Positions 54,239-61,636 of a stretch of DNA of 64,000 nucleotides are shown here, in pieces; position 1 is the first letter of the stretch; each line of letters starts with the position of its first letter. The stretch is from the NCBI RefSeq assembly GCF_020410765.1, contig NZ_CP084541.1, positions 3,925,001 through 3,989,000 of the forward strand, written 5' to 3'. The position numbers and the translations under genes are program-made. The DNA is from Streptomyces marincola. Its GTDB lineage: Bacteria; Actinomycetota; Actinomycetes; Streptomycetales; Streptomycetaceae. Under the pieces are notes generated by a model that did not search any database, was not told the DNA's origin, and was given only the letters and a program-made list of their open reading frames with translations.

Positions 54239-54784
54239 TCAGGCCTGCGGGGGCATCTTCTTCGGCGCCGCCTTGCGGGGCGCGGCCTTGCGGGCCCGCG
54301 GCTTCTGCGGCCCGGTCGCGGTCTCGTCGCCTTCGGGGCCGGCCGCCTGCTCCGCCACGGGTTCCGTCACGGGCTCGGTGACCGGTTCCGTCACGGGCTC
54401 GGTCACGGGCTCGGTCACGGGCGTGCCGGAGGCGTCCGCGGGGCCGCCGGACCGCGGCTGCTCGGCGCGCTCGACGGTCACCTCGGGCTCGTCGGCCGGC
54501 TCGCCGCGCCGGCGCTCGACGACGGTCCTGCCCCGTTCCGCCAGCTCGTCGTACGCCTCGCGCGCCTTCACCGCGTATTCGAGCGCCACGCCCACGCCCT
54601 GGAGAGCGACGCTCTGCGCCTGCTCGCGCAGCTTCGGCAGCCGGTGCGGCGCCTCGGCCCGCAGCCGGTCGACGGCCGCGGGCAGCTCGCGCAGCTTCTC
54701 GGCGGCCAGGTCGGCCGTCCCCGCGGCGAAGTAGATGGCGTTGCTGCTGGTCAGGGTCTTGCGGAGGTCGTCCGTCATGGCCAT
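54239..54784 (-). CDS. HBHA-like helical protein with TEPV repeat and Lys/Ala/Pro tail
   Basis: A 181-residue protein. The N-terminal 110 residues are a long amphipathic helix (DDLRKTLTSSNAIYFAAGTA, VDRLRAEAPHRLPKLREQ, ALEYAVKAREAYDELAERGR) like mycobacterial heparin-binding haemagglutinin. A linker of acidic residues leads to six near-perfect TEPV repeats, then a basic C terminus KPRARKAAPRKAAPKKMPPQ similar to the Lys/Ala/Pro tail of HBHA. In Streptomyces the role is unknown; membrane or polymer binding is an inference. The ATG at 54784 is 1 nt after the XRE stop, so the genes are coupled. Confidence 0.85.
   Translation of the reverse strand: MAMTDDLRKTLTSSNAIYFAAGTADLAAEKLRELPAAVDRLRAEAPHRLPKLREQAQSVALQGVGVALEYAVKAREAYDELAERGRTVVERRRGEPADEPEVTVERAEQPRSGGPADASGTPVTEPVTEPVTEPVTEPVTEPVAEQAAGPEGDETATGPQKPRARKAAPRKAAPKKMPPQA
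54359..54418. repeat. 12-bp tandem repeat encoding TEPV
   Basis: Five tandem 12-bp units (GGGCTCGGTCAC-like, 54359-54418), two of them identical, within the HBHA-like gene. They encode Val-Thr-Glu-Pro on the minus strand and would change protein length by four residues per unit without frameshift. Confidence 0.85.
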
Positions 54785-54785
54785 C

Positions 54786-55145
54786 TCAGGGGTTCTCCTT
54801 GCGGAACGAGTCGTAGATCTGGAGCAGCGCCTGCTTCTGCTGCTCGGTGAGTCCCGGGTCGGCGAGCACCGCGTCGCGCACCCCGGGGGGCGGCTTCGCG
54901 TCGGCGTCCTGGCTCCGCTCGTCGAGGATGCCGGCCTGCACGTACAGCGTCTCGGCGGAGATCCGCAGGCCCTTGGCGATCTGCTGGAGGATCTCCGCGC
55001 TCGGCTTGCGCAGCCCGCGCTCGATCTGGCTGAGGTACGGGTTCGAGACCCCGGCCGCGTCGGCGAGCTGCCGCAGGGACAGCTGCGCCTGCCGCCGCTG
55101 CTCGCGCAGGAACTCGCCGAGGTTGCCGACACCGAGTGACGTCAC
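54786..55145 (-). CDS. XRE-family transcriptional regulator
   Basis: A protein of about 119 residues with a classical HTH: LREQRRQAQLSLRQLADAAG, VSNPYLSQIERGLRKPSAEI, LQQIAKGLRISAETLYVQAG. A C-terminal extension ends QALLQIYDSFRKENP and probably dimerises. I remember very similar proteins in all streptomycetes, next to the HBHA-like gene. The GTG at 55145 is the usual start, though GGAGG lies immediately before it; an in-frame GTG at 55163 is possible. The regulated genes are unknown; cotranscription with the HBHA-like gene is likely. Confidence 0.87.
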   Translation of the reverse strand: MTSLGVGNLGEFLREQRRQAQLSLRQLADAAGVSNPYLSQIERGLRKPSAEILQQIAKGLRISAETLYVQAGILDERSQDADAKPPPGVRDAVLADPGLTEQQKQALLQIYDSFRKENP

Positions 55146-55238
55146 CCCTCCAGGGTGCGGCACGGCGCTAACGATTGCAAGCGACCGCTTGCCGCCGCGC
55201 GCGCGGGTCCTCGGGGCCGTTCGAGTGGATCGGTCATT

Positions 55239-55257
55239 TGCCTAAAGGTGTTAGGCG
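55239..55257. promoter_or_regulatory. Candidate TetR operator
   Basis: Inverted repeat GCCTAAAGGTGTTAGGC (arms GCCTAA/TTAGGC, 5-nt centre) 37 nt upstream of the TetR start and between it and the XRE gene. Position and symmetry suit autoregulation by the TetR-family protein. Confidence 0.55.
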
Positions 55258-55293
55258 GTGGCATGGTTGCTTAAGGCTGAGAAGGGGAGTGTT

Positions 55294-55863
55294 GTGGTAC
55301 GGGTCGGATTGAGTGCTGAACGTCTGACGCGGGCGGGGGCCGAGCTGGCCGACGAGGCCGGGTTCGACCAGGTGACCGTCTCCGCGCTCGCCCGGCGCTT
55401 CGACGTCAAGGTCGCGAGCCTGTACGCGCACCTGCGGAACTCGCGGGACCTCAGGACCAGGATCGCCCTGCTCGCCCTTGAGGAGATCGCGGACCGGGCC
55501 GCCGAGGCGCTGGCGGGGCGGGCGGGCAAGGAGGCCCTGGCCGCCTACGCGAACGCCTACCGCGACTACGCCCGCGAGCACCCGGGCCGCTGGGCCGCCG
55601 CCAACATCAGGCTCGACCCGGAGGAGGCGGCGGCGAGCGCGGGCGGCAGGCACGCGCGGATGACGCGCGCGCTCCTGCGCGGCTACGACCTGCCCGAGCC
55701 GGACCGGACGCACGCCGTCCGGCTCCTGGGCAGCGTCCTGCGCGGCTACGTCGACCTGGAGTCGCGCGGCGGCTTCAGCCACAGCGCCCCCGACTCGCAG
55801 GAGACGTGGGAGCGGGTCATCGACGCCCTCGACGCCCTGCTCCGCACCTGGCCCGCGCCCTGA
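55294..55863 (+). CDS. TetR/AcrR-family regulator (WHG-domain type)
   Basis: A 189-residue repressor-type protein. The N-terminal HTH is GLSAERLTRAGAELADEAGF, QVTVSALARRFDVKVASLYA, HLRNSRDLRTRIALLALEEI. The C-terminal ligand domain has HPGRWAA and RLLGSVLRGYVDLESRGGF, the WHG/TetR_C_33 type. The GTG at 55294 is chosen for AAGGGGAG seven nt upstream. The ligand is unknown. The SGNH hydrolase gene follows 92 nt downstream and is the most likely target besides itself. Confidence 0.88.
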   Translation: MVRVGLSAERLTRAGAELADEAGFDQVTVSALARRFDVKVASLYAHLRNSRDLRTRIALLALEEIADRAAEALAGRAGKEALAAYANAYRDYAREHPGRWAAANIRLDPEEAAASAGGRHARMTRALLRGYDLPEPDRTHAVRLLGSVLRGYVDLESRGGFSHSAPDSQETWERVIDALDALLRTWPAP

Positions 55864-55955
55864 CCCGGCCGCGCGCCCCCGACCGGCCGGGACCTTCCGG
55901 GGGCGCGTTCGACGGCCCAGGACCGTTCCGGCCACACCGACGACAGGCGAGAACG

Positions 55956-57140
55956 ATGCGCACCGACCACGACCTCATCACCACCCCCGTCACCCGGGAC
56001 CTGCTGCGCGGCGCGCTCGACGCGGAGCACACCGGGCGCGGCCTGCTGCCGCACCGGCTGCCCGCCCGGGCCCGCGCGCAGTGCGACGACGGGCAGCTCG
56101 CCATGGCCGAATCCCAACCCTCGGGGGTCCGGCTGGCGTTCCGCACCCGGGCCACGGTCGTCGCACTCGACGCGCTGCCGGTCAAGCGCGTGTACGCCGG
56201 CGGGCCGCCACGCCCTGACGGCGTGTACGAGCTGTTCGTCGACGGGCGGCCGGCGGGCCGGGGCACCGTGCCGGGCGGTGACACCCTGACCATCGACATG
56301 GCGACCTGGGCCATGGCGCGCGAACCCGGCCCGCCCGGCACCCTCCGTTTCACCGGCCTGCCCGCCCGGGACAAGGACGTGGAGATCTGGCTGCCGCACG
56401 ACGAGACGACGGAACTCCTCGCCCTGCGCACCGACGCCCCGGTCGGGCCCGCGCCGGACCGGGGCCGCGCGGTGTGGCTGCACCACGGGAGTTCCATCAG
56501 CCACGGCTCGGGCGCGCAGAGCCCCGCGGGCACGTGGCCCGCGCTGGCCGCCTCGCTCGGCGGCGTCGAACTGGTCAACCTCGGGTTCGGCGGCGGCGCC
56601 CTGCTCGACCCGTTCACCGCACGCGCCATGCGGGACGCCCCGGCCGACCTGATCAGCCTCAAGATCGGCATCAACCTGGTCAACGCCGACCTGATGCGGC
56701 TGCGTGCCTTCGGCCCGGCCGTGCACGGCTTCCTCGACACCGTCCGCGAGGGCCACCCGACCGCCCCGCTCCTGGTCGTCTCCCCGCTGTACTGCCCGAT
56801 CCACGAGGACACACCGGGCCCCAGCGAGCCGGACCCCGCAGGTCTGAGCGCCGGGCGGCTGGAGTTCCGCGCGGCCGGCGACCCGTCGGAACGCGCGGCC
56901 GGCAAGCTCACGCTGGCCGTCATCCGCGAGGAGCTGTCCCGCGTGGTGGAGCGGCGCGCGGCCGAGGACCCGCACCTGCACCACCTCGACGGCCGCGAGC
57001 TGTACGGGCCGGCCGACTTCGCGGAGCTGCCCCTGCCCGACCAGCTGCACCCGGACGCGGCGGCGCACCGGCGCGTGGGAGAGCGCTTCGCGCGGCTGGC
57101 GTTCGGGGCGAACGGCGCCCTCGCCGTTCCCGGCGCCTGA
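55956..57140 (+). CDS. SGNH/GDSL-type hydrolase
   Basis: A 394-residue protein. Residues 1-165 form a beta-rich N-terminal domain (RLAFRTRATVVALDALPVKR). The SGNH fold follows: block I reads WLHHGSSISHGSG with Ser as nucleophile, block II LVNLGFGGGALLD with Gly, block III LISLKIGINLVN with Asn, and block V LPDQLHPDAAAHR with the Asp-x2-His pair. Block I is GSSIS rather than GDSL. There is no signal peptide, so it is probably an intracellular esterase or deacetylase; the substrate is unknown. Behind the TetR gene, probably controlled by it. Confidence 0.88.
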   Translation: MRTDHDLITTPVTRDLLRGALDAEHTGRGLLPHRLPARARAQCDDGQLAMAESQPSGVRLAFRTRATVVALDALPVKRVYAGGPPRPDGVYELFVDGRPAGRGTVPGGDTLTIDMATWAMAREPGPPGTLRFTGLPARDKDVEIWLPHDETTELLALRTDAPVGPAPDRGRAVWLHHGSSISHGSGAQSPAGTWPALAASLGGVELVNLGFGGGALLDPFTARAMRDAPADLISLKIGINLVNADLMRLRAFGPAVHGFLDTVREGHPTAPLLVVSPLYCPIHEDTPGPSEPDPAGLSAGRLEFRAAGDPSERAAGKLTLAVIREELSRVVERRAAEDPHLHHLDGRELYGPADFAELPLPDQLHPDAAAHRRVGERFARLAFGANGALAVPGA

Positions 57141-57209
57141 CCCGGCCGCGGCCGGTCCGCCCGGCGGGCCGCCCGCCCGGTGGCCGGAAAACGCCCGGCC
57201 CGGCGCTCT

Positions 57210-57245
57210 GTTCCGGTCGTTCCGGTCGTTCCGGCCGTTCCTGCC
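57210..57245. repeat. 9-bp tandem repeat
   Basis: Four 9-bp units GTTCCGGTC, GTTCCGGTC, GTTCCGGCC, GTTCCTGCC in the gap between the SGNH hydrolase and HxlR genes. It is not in a gene. A role is not evident; replication slippage is enough to explain it. Confidence 0.7.
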
Positions 57246-57302
57246 CGTGTGCCGGCGGCGGCCGGGCGGCGGGCGCGTCCGGCCGGCTGCCCCGGCCGCG
57301 CC

Positions 57303-57322
57303 TACCCACTTTTTTGTGGGTA
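57303..57322. promoter_or_regulatory. Orphan T-rich palindrome of HxlR-operator type
   Basis: TACCCACTTTTTTGTGGGTA, 7-bp arms around a T6 centre, in a stretch much more AT-rich than its surroundings. Palindromes of this shape (TACx-TTTTTT-xGTA) lie in promoters controlled by HxlR regulators. Here it sits 98 bp beyond the 3' end of the HxlR gene, not at its promoter, and is followed by a GGAGGTG ribosome-binding-like sequence with no gene after it. Confidence 0.5.
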
Positions 57323-57419
57323 CTTGGCACCGCGCGGCACCCCGGGCGAACCTGTTGACGAGCGGCCGGACGGCCGCCACCGCGGACGGCAGGGACGGAA
57401 CGGAGGTGACGACGACGCG

Positions 57420-57770
57420 TCAGGACACCGGCGCGGCCTCGGTGATCATCTCCAGCCTGCGGTAGCCCCACGCGGACAACGGGGCCAGCGCATCGGCGAG
57501 TTCACGGCCGAACGAGGTCAGCGAGTAGACGGTCTTCAACGGCAGCACGTCGTGCACCTGCCGGTGCACGAGGCCGTCCGTCTCCATCTCGCGCAGCGCC
57601 TGGGTCAGCACCTTCTCGCTGAGCCCGGGCAGCCGCCGGCGCAGTTCGCCCGGGCGGTGCGGCCCGGACTCCAGCATCCACAGCAGCGTCGTCTTCCACT
57701 TGCCGTCGATCACCGCGATCGCGGCGGTGACTCCGCACACGTTCGCGTTCTCGGCACGCCTCGGCGTCAT
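57420..57770 (-). CDS. HxlR-family winged-helix regulator
   Basis: A 116-residue HxlR/MarR-type regulator: NVCGVTAAIAVIDGKWKTTL, GPHRPGELRRRLPGLSEKVL, QALREMETDGLVHRQVHDVL, SLTSFGRELADALAPLSAWG. The conserved N-terminal Cys (NVCGV) is the residue that senses electrophiles or oxidation in YodB/HypR relatives. ATG at 57770 with AGGGACG upstream; an in-frame ATG at 57839 would leave 2 bp to the divergent gene. It is divergent from the imine-reductase-like gene and is its probable regulator. Confidence 0.88.
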   Translation of the reverse strand: MTPRRAENANVCGVTAAIAVIDGKWKTTLLWMLESGPHRPGELRRRLPGLSEKVLTQALREMETDGLVHRQVHDVLPLKTVYSLTSFGRELADALAPLSAWGYRRLEMITEAAPVS

Positions 57771-57841
57771 CGTCGTCCCTGCCCGTCCCAGTCCGTTGTC
57801 CTTCGCGATGGTGCGTCCATCTTGATCAGGGGAGTTCATTC

Positions 57842-58729
57842 ATGTCAGCACACTCCGACCAGTCTGCCGTCACCGTGATCGGCCTGGGCCCGATGGGACG
57901 GGCGCTGGCCGGCGCGTTCCTTTCGGCCGGCGTCCGGGTCACGGTCTGGAACCGGACACCGGGCCGGGACGCGGAGCTGACCGGGCGGGGCGCGGTCGCC
58001 GCCGCGTCCCCCGAGGAAGCCGCCGCGGCGAGCCCGTTGACCGTGGTCTGCGTCGTCAACTACGCGGCGGCGGACTCGGTGCTCCGCCGCGACGCCGTCA
58101 TCGACGCGCTCAAGGGCCGCACGCTGGTGAACCTGTCCGCCGACACCCCGGAACGCGCCAGGGACGCGGGGCGGTGGGCGTCGGAGCACGGCATCCGCTA
58201 CCTGGACGGCGCCATCATGACGCCGACGATGACCATCGGCACGCCGGCCGGCGTGTTCATCCACAGCGGGCCCGCCGACCTGTACGAGGAGCACCGGCCG
58301 GTGCTCGAAACGCTGGGCGGCACGCACACCCACCTCGGCGAGGACATCGGCCGCGCCGCCGCCTACGACGTCGCGCTGCTCGACATCTTCTGGACCGCGA
58401 TGGCCGGCTGGACGCACGCGCTCGCGGTCGCCAAGGCCGAGGGGATCAGCGCCGGGGAGTTCGTTCCGTTCGCCCAGGGCATCGCCGCCATCCTGCCCGG
58501 CATCTTCGAGGGGGACGCGGCGGACGCGGACAGCGGCGACTTCTCCGCGAAGGTGAACCCGGTGACCTCCGCGGCCTCCTCCATGGCCCACATCATCGAG
58601 GCCTCGGAGGCGCACGGCATCGACGCCGGCGTCATGCGGGCCGCCGAGGGCATGGCCCGGCGTGCCATCGGGCGCGGCCACGGCGCCGACGGGTTCGTGC
58701 GGATCGCGGAACTGCTCGGCCGCCGCTGA
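57842..58729 (+). CDS. Imine-reductase-like NAD(P)-dependent oxidoreductase
   Basis: A 295-residue protein of the beta-hydroxyacid-dehydrogenase-related, imine reductase (IRED) family. The cofactor motif is VTVIGLGPMGRALAGAFLSA (residues 10-29) with NRTPGRD favouring NADPH. VNLSADTPERARDAGRWA, AIMTPTMTIGTPAGVFIHSG and AAAYDVALLDIFWTAMAGW, the interdomain helix that carries the catalytic residue, follow; the exact catalytic position needs an alignment. ATG 71 bp from the divergent HxlR start. It could reduce a cyclic imine or an enamine/ketone; the natural substrate is unknown. Confidence 0.87.
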   Translation: MSAHSDQSAVTVIGLGPMGRALAGAFLSAGVRVTVWNRTPGRDAELTGRGAVAAASPEEAAAASPLTVVCVVNYAAADSVLRRDAVIDALKGRTLVNLSADTPERARDAGRWASEHGIRYLDGAIMTPTMTIGTPAGVFIHSGPADLYEEHRPVLETLGGTHTHLGEDIGRAAAYDVALLDIFWTAMAGWTHALAVAKAEGISAGEFVPFAQGIAAILPGIFEGDAADADSGDFSAKVNPVTSAASSMAHIIEASEAHGIDAGVMRAAEGMARRAIGRGHGADGFVRIAELLGRR

Positions 58730-58968
58730 GCGCGGGCCGGTCCGGTTCCGGCCGGGCCGGGCACGGAACGGCGCGGCAGCGGGGCGAGGGCGCGGCGGAG
58801 TGCGCGGGGCGCCGGGGCGCGCGCCCGCTCGGGTGGTGGGCCGGGCGCGCAGGCCCGCCACCCACGGCGGGCGCGCTCGGCCCCGCGCCCGCGCCCGCCG
58901 GGCCGACGCGCGGGGCGTGCGGAACGGTCCCCCGCGAACTTCACCCGATCGGGGAGCCCGCGCGCCGT

Positions 58969-59556
58969 TCAGGCCCAGAAACCGGTGCCCACACCGAGGC
59001 CGGCGAGCCACGTCACCACGGCGGCCGGCGTGCCGACCCCGAGCGCGACGCCAAGCCGCGCGCGCCCGGCGCCGGGGCGCATACGCCCGCGCACGGCGAA
59101 ACCCGTCAGCATCGCGCCCAGCAGCCCGAGTCCGGTCCAGCCGACGGCCCGCGCGGTGAGGTTGCCGGTGCCGCGCGCGTCGGAGCGCACCACGTGGCCC
59201 GAACCCCGGCCCCGGCCGGTGCCGTGCGCGCGGAACGAGTCGCCCGGTCCCATCCCGGCGGCGTCATGGCTCTCCGGCAGGTGGACACCGGCCAGGTGGA
59301 GCGAGCCGTCGTCGGAACGGAACTCACCGCTGCACCGGGTGGAAGGGCCCTGGCGCGACCCGCCGACGCTCTCACAACCAGTCAGCACGAACGTGCCCGG
59401 CCGACCTTCGGCGATGACCTCCCTGGGGTCGAGGTACTGGCTCTTGAACCCGGCCGCGCCCGCGGCCAGGCACAGCACCGCGAACACCACCGTGAACGCC
59501 GGTGGCACACCCGTCGGGCGCCGCCACCTCGACTCCCAGGACCCGTCGGCCGCCAT
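58969..59556 (-). CDS. Hypothetical membrane protein
   Basis: A protein of about 195 residues, not recognised. It has a hydrophobic segment near the N terminus (PPAFTVVFAVLCLAAGAAGF, residues 17-36), a polar central domain with two cysteines (TGCESVGG, STRCSGEF) that may form a disulfide outside the cell, and two further hydrophobic segments (VGWTGLGLLGAMLTGFAV; VALGVGTPAAVVTWLAGLGV). ATG at 59556 with a G6 stretch upstream at an awkward distance. The first 90 bp are partly duplicated 1 kb away (see 60533-60622). Confidence 0.7.
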   Translation of the reverse strand: MAADGSWESRWRRPTGVPPAFTVVFAVLCLAAGAAGFKSQYLDPREVIAEGRPGTFVLTGCESVGGSRQGPSTRCSGEFRSDDGSLHLAGVHLPESHDAAGMGPGDSFRAHGTGRGRGSGHVVRSDARGTGNLTARAVGWTGLGLLGAMLTGFAVRGRMRPGAGRARLGVALGVGTPAAVVTWLAGLGVGTGFWA

Positions 59557-59679
59557 CGTTTTCGCTGCCCCCCGTGCTCGGCCCAGGCCATGCTGGCCGA
59601 GCGGGGCCGCGCCCGCAAGAACGGCCAAGGCCCGCAAACGAGTTGCACCGCGCATGGCCGCGCGGGAGCGTGACCGGTC

Positions 59680-60498
59680 ATGACGGATACCGAAAGAGTG
59701 CGGCAGATCTTCGACGACGTAGCCGATGACTACGACCAGCACGTGCCGTTTTTCCGCACGTTCGGGGCCGAGCTCGTTCGCTGGAGCGGTCTGCGGGCGG
59801 GGCTTCGCGTGCTCGACATCGGCGCGGGACGCGGTGCCGTCGCCGGCCCGGCCGCCCGCGCGGTCGGACCACGCGGGCACGTGCTCGCCATCGACAACGC
59901 CCCCGGGATGCTCGCCGCGCTCCGCCGGGACCACCCCGGGCTCCCGCAGCTGTCGACCCGTGTGCTCGACGCGCACGAACTCGACCTGCCCGACGCCTCG
60001 TTCGACATGGTGACCAGTGGCCTCACCCTCCACTTCGTCGACGACCCGGCGCGTGTGCTCGCCGGCGCGCACCGGGTGCTGCGGCCTGGCGGCCTGCTCG
60101 TGTACTCCACGCCGGGCCCGCCGCCCCCACCGCCGGAACGCGACCCGAGGTGGGACTTCCACGGCGCGCTGATCGCCGAGATGGCGGCCCGGCCGGGCGC
60201 GGGCAAACGGCCCGACCCCTTCACCCCACCGCCGAGACCCCTGGCGCGGATGTGCGCCGAAGCGGGTTTCGTCGACCCGGTGGACGGTACGGCGCACGCG
60301 ACGTTCCGGTTCCGCGACCCCGGGCACTACTGGGAGTGGAGCATGTCGCACGGCTTCCGCGGGTTCGTCGAATCCCTCGGCCCCGACCTCGCCGCCGAGT
60401 TCCGCGAACGCTCCCTGGCGGGACTCGCCCGGCTCCACGCCGAGGGCGGCATCACGCTCAGCCCGTCCATCGGCCTGCACCGCGTCCGCAAACCGTAG
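59680..60498 (+). CDS. SAM-dependent methyltransferase (UbiE/Methyltransf_11 type)
   Basis: A 272-residue class I methyltransferase. Motif I is VLDIGAGRGAVAGPAARAVG (about residues 44-63), the acidic residue binding the ribose is in VLAIDNAPGM, motif II is LDLPDASFDMVTSGLTLHFV, and motif III HRVLRPGGLLVYST. A proline run (PPPPPP, about residue 148) follows. The C-terminal part binds the acceptor, which is unknown. Divergent from the hypothetical membrane gene with a 123-bp gap. Confidence 0.88.
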   Translation: MTDTERVRQIFDDVADDYDQHVPFFRTFGAELVRWSGLRAGLRVLDIGAGRGAVAGPAARAVGPRGHVLAIDNAPGMLAALRRDHPGLPQLSTRVLDAHELDLPDASFDMVTSGLTLHFVDDPARVLAGAHRVLRPGGLLVYSTPGPPPPPPERDPRWDFHGALIAEMAARPGAGKRPDPFTPPPRPLARMCAEAGFVDPVDGTAHATFRFRDPGHYWEWSMSHGFRGFVESLGPDLAAEFRERSLAGLARLHAEGGITLSPSIGLHRVRKP

Positions 60499-60532
60499 GC
60501 CGCCCCACCCCGGCGCCCGCTGATCTGACGCG

Positions 60533-60622
60533 TGCCGCCGGTGGCACGCCCGCCGTGCGCCGCCACCCCGTCTCCCGGTGCCGTCGGCCGCCATCGCCGG
60601 CATGACCGGTCATGCCGGATAC
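60533..60622. pseudogene. Duplicated, internally deleted copy of the divergent gene starts at 59.5-59.7 kb
   Basis: 60533-60596 resembles 59492-59558, the start of the hypothetical membrane protein, with nearly all bases aligning (GCGCCGCCACC and CCGTCGGCCGCCATCG are exact). After only about 6 bp, TGACCGGTCATGCCGGATAC (60603-60622) matches the start of the methyltransferase gene at 59671-59690 at 19 of 20 bases. In the original copy these blocks are 112 bp apart. Read on the minus strand, WRRTAGVPPA is recognisable beside WRRPTGVPPA of the intact gene, but with a shifted frame. It is non-coding debris. Confidence 0.6.
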
Positions 60623-60782
60623 GCGCGCCCGACGCGTGTGCACGCGACCTTTGGGCGCTGCCGGTCGACACGACGGCCAGCGGCCGTCACTGGCCGGGCG
60701 GTCGCACCTGCGACGTGCCGTCTGGTGACCGTGCGTTGCGAGCCTCGTCACTCCGTCGACCCGGTGGTCTCTCAGTGACTGT

Positions 60783-61097
60783 GCGAACACGGCTACGGTA
60801 TGGTCGCCAAGGGGCCTGCGGGCCGTAAGCCAGGAATTGACCGTCGACCGGGCGGAAGAGCTTCATATCTCCCCGGATCGGCTCTGGGTAGGAGCGGCGG
60901 ACGACGATTTCGTCGCCCATCACCTCTCGGGGCTCTCCCTCGGAGCCGCGCCGCAGGACGAGGAGTTCGGAGCACAGCGGATGTTCGTCGACACCTCGGG
61001 GCACAGCGGCTACTGGGATGCGAACAGCAGATCGCTCGACACCATGGGGGCCATCATCGCCGGAGTCGCACCGCTCGACAGTGCGACGGGGCGGTGA
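60783..61097 (+). pseudogene. C-terminal remnant of an alpha/beta hydrolase (DUF1023 type)
   Basis: From about 60837 the frame reads VDRAEELHISPDRLWVGAAD, then DDDFVAHHLSGLSL, EEFGAQRMFVDTSGHSGYWD and SRSLDTMGAIIAGVAP, which matches the C-terminal 80 residues of actinomycete DUF1023 alpha/beta hydrolases, including the catalytic His in GHSGYWD. In another frame just upstream, EHGYGMVAK resembles the nucleophile elbow GHSYGSxVA with Ser changed to Gly. The rest of the enzyme is missing. It is followed by a lipoprotein gene, as intact DUF1023 genes often are. Confidence 0.62.
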
Positions 61098-61108
61098 GGG
61101 GGGACCGC

Positions 61109-61636
61109 GTGGCTGCGAGGCCGCGCAACGCAGTTGTCGTCATGGCCACGGTGCTGATGCTTGGAGGATGCGTGTCCGGAGGTAGCGACGATCGCGGGAT
61201 CAACGATCCGCTTCCGCGCATGAGCGAGCCGGACGCGCAGGAATGGGTGGTCCATTGGACCGAGTCGATGGCCAGGACGGCTCGTGCGGAGATCGATCCG
61301 GAGAGCCAGCGGGTCGACTTCTCTCCGTGCGTGGGCGGGAACGACGAGGTGGTGAACGACGGCCGTTTCCACCTGCGGTATTCCGTGCGGGCGGACATCG
61401 CGCCGGAGCGGCGGGCCGAAGCCGTTCGCGACATCCGGGACGCCCTGCTGGAGCGGGGACTGGAAATCGAGGGCTACCGTTCGGACCCGACCTTGTATCC
61501 CGCGAACGCCCTGGGTGCGCGACATCCGCAGGATCAGCAGTCGGTCACCGTCGAGGACAACGGTGAGAATCAGCTGCTTCTCATCGTGCACACGCCCTGT
61601 CTGCTGCCGCCCGGCGTGGAGCAGCAGGAACTCTGA
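61109..61636 (+). CDS. Hypothetical lipoprotein
   Basis: A 175-residue predicted lipoprotein: AARPRNAVVVMATVLMLGGC with lipobox LGGC (Cys near residue 20). The mature part contains EPDAQEWVVHWTESMARTAR, VDFSPCVGGNDEVVNDGRFH and VEDNGENQLLLIVHTPCLLP with two cysteines. No named domain. The GTG at 61109 has GAGGGGGGA five to six nt upstream. It follows the truncated alpha/beta-hydrolase by 11 nt; such lipoproteins commonly accompany that hydrolase, so this gene may have lost its partner. Confidence 0.78.
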   Translation: MAARPRNAVVVMATVLMLGGCVSGGSDDRGINDPLPRMSEPDAQEWVVHWTESMARTARAEIDPESQRVDFSPCVGGNDEVVNDGRFHLRYSVRADIAPERRAEAVRDIRDALLERGLEIEGYRSDPTLYPANALGARHPQDQQSVTVEDNGENQLLLIVHTPCLLPPGVEQQEL

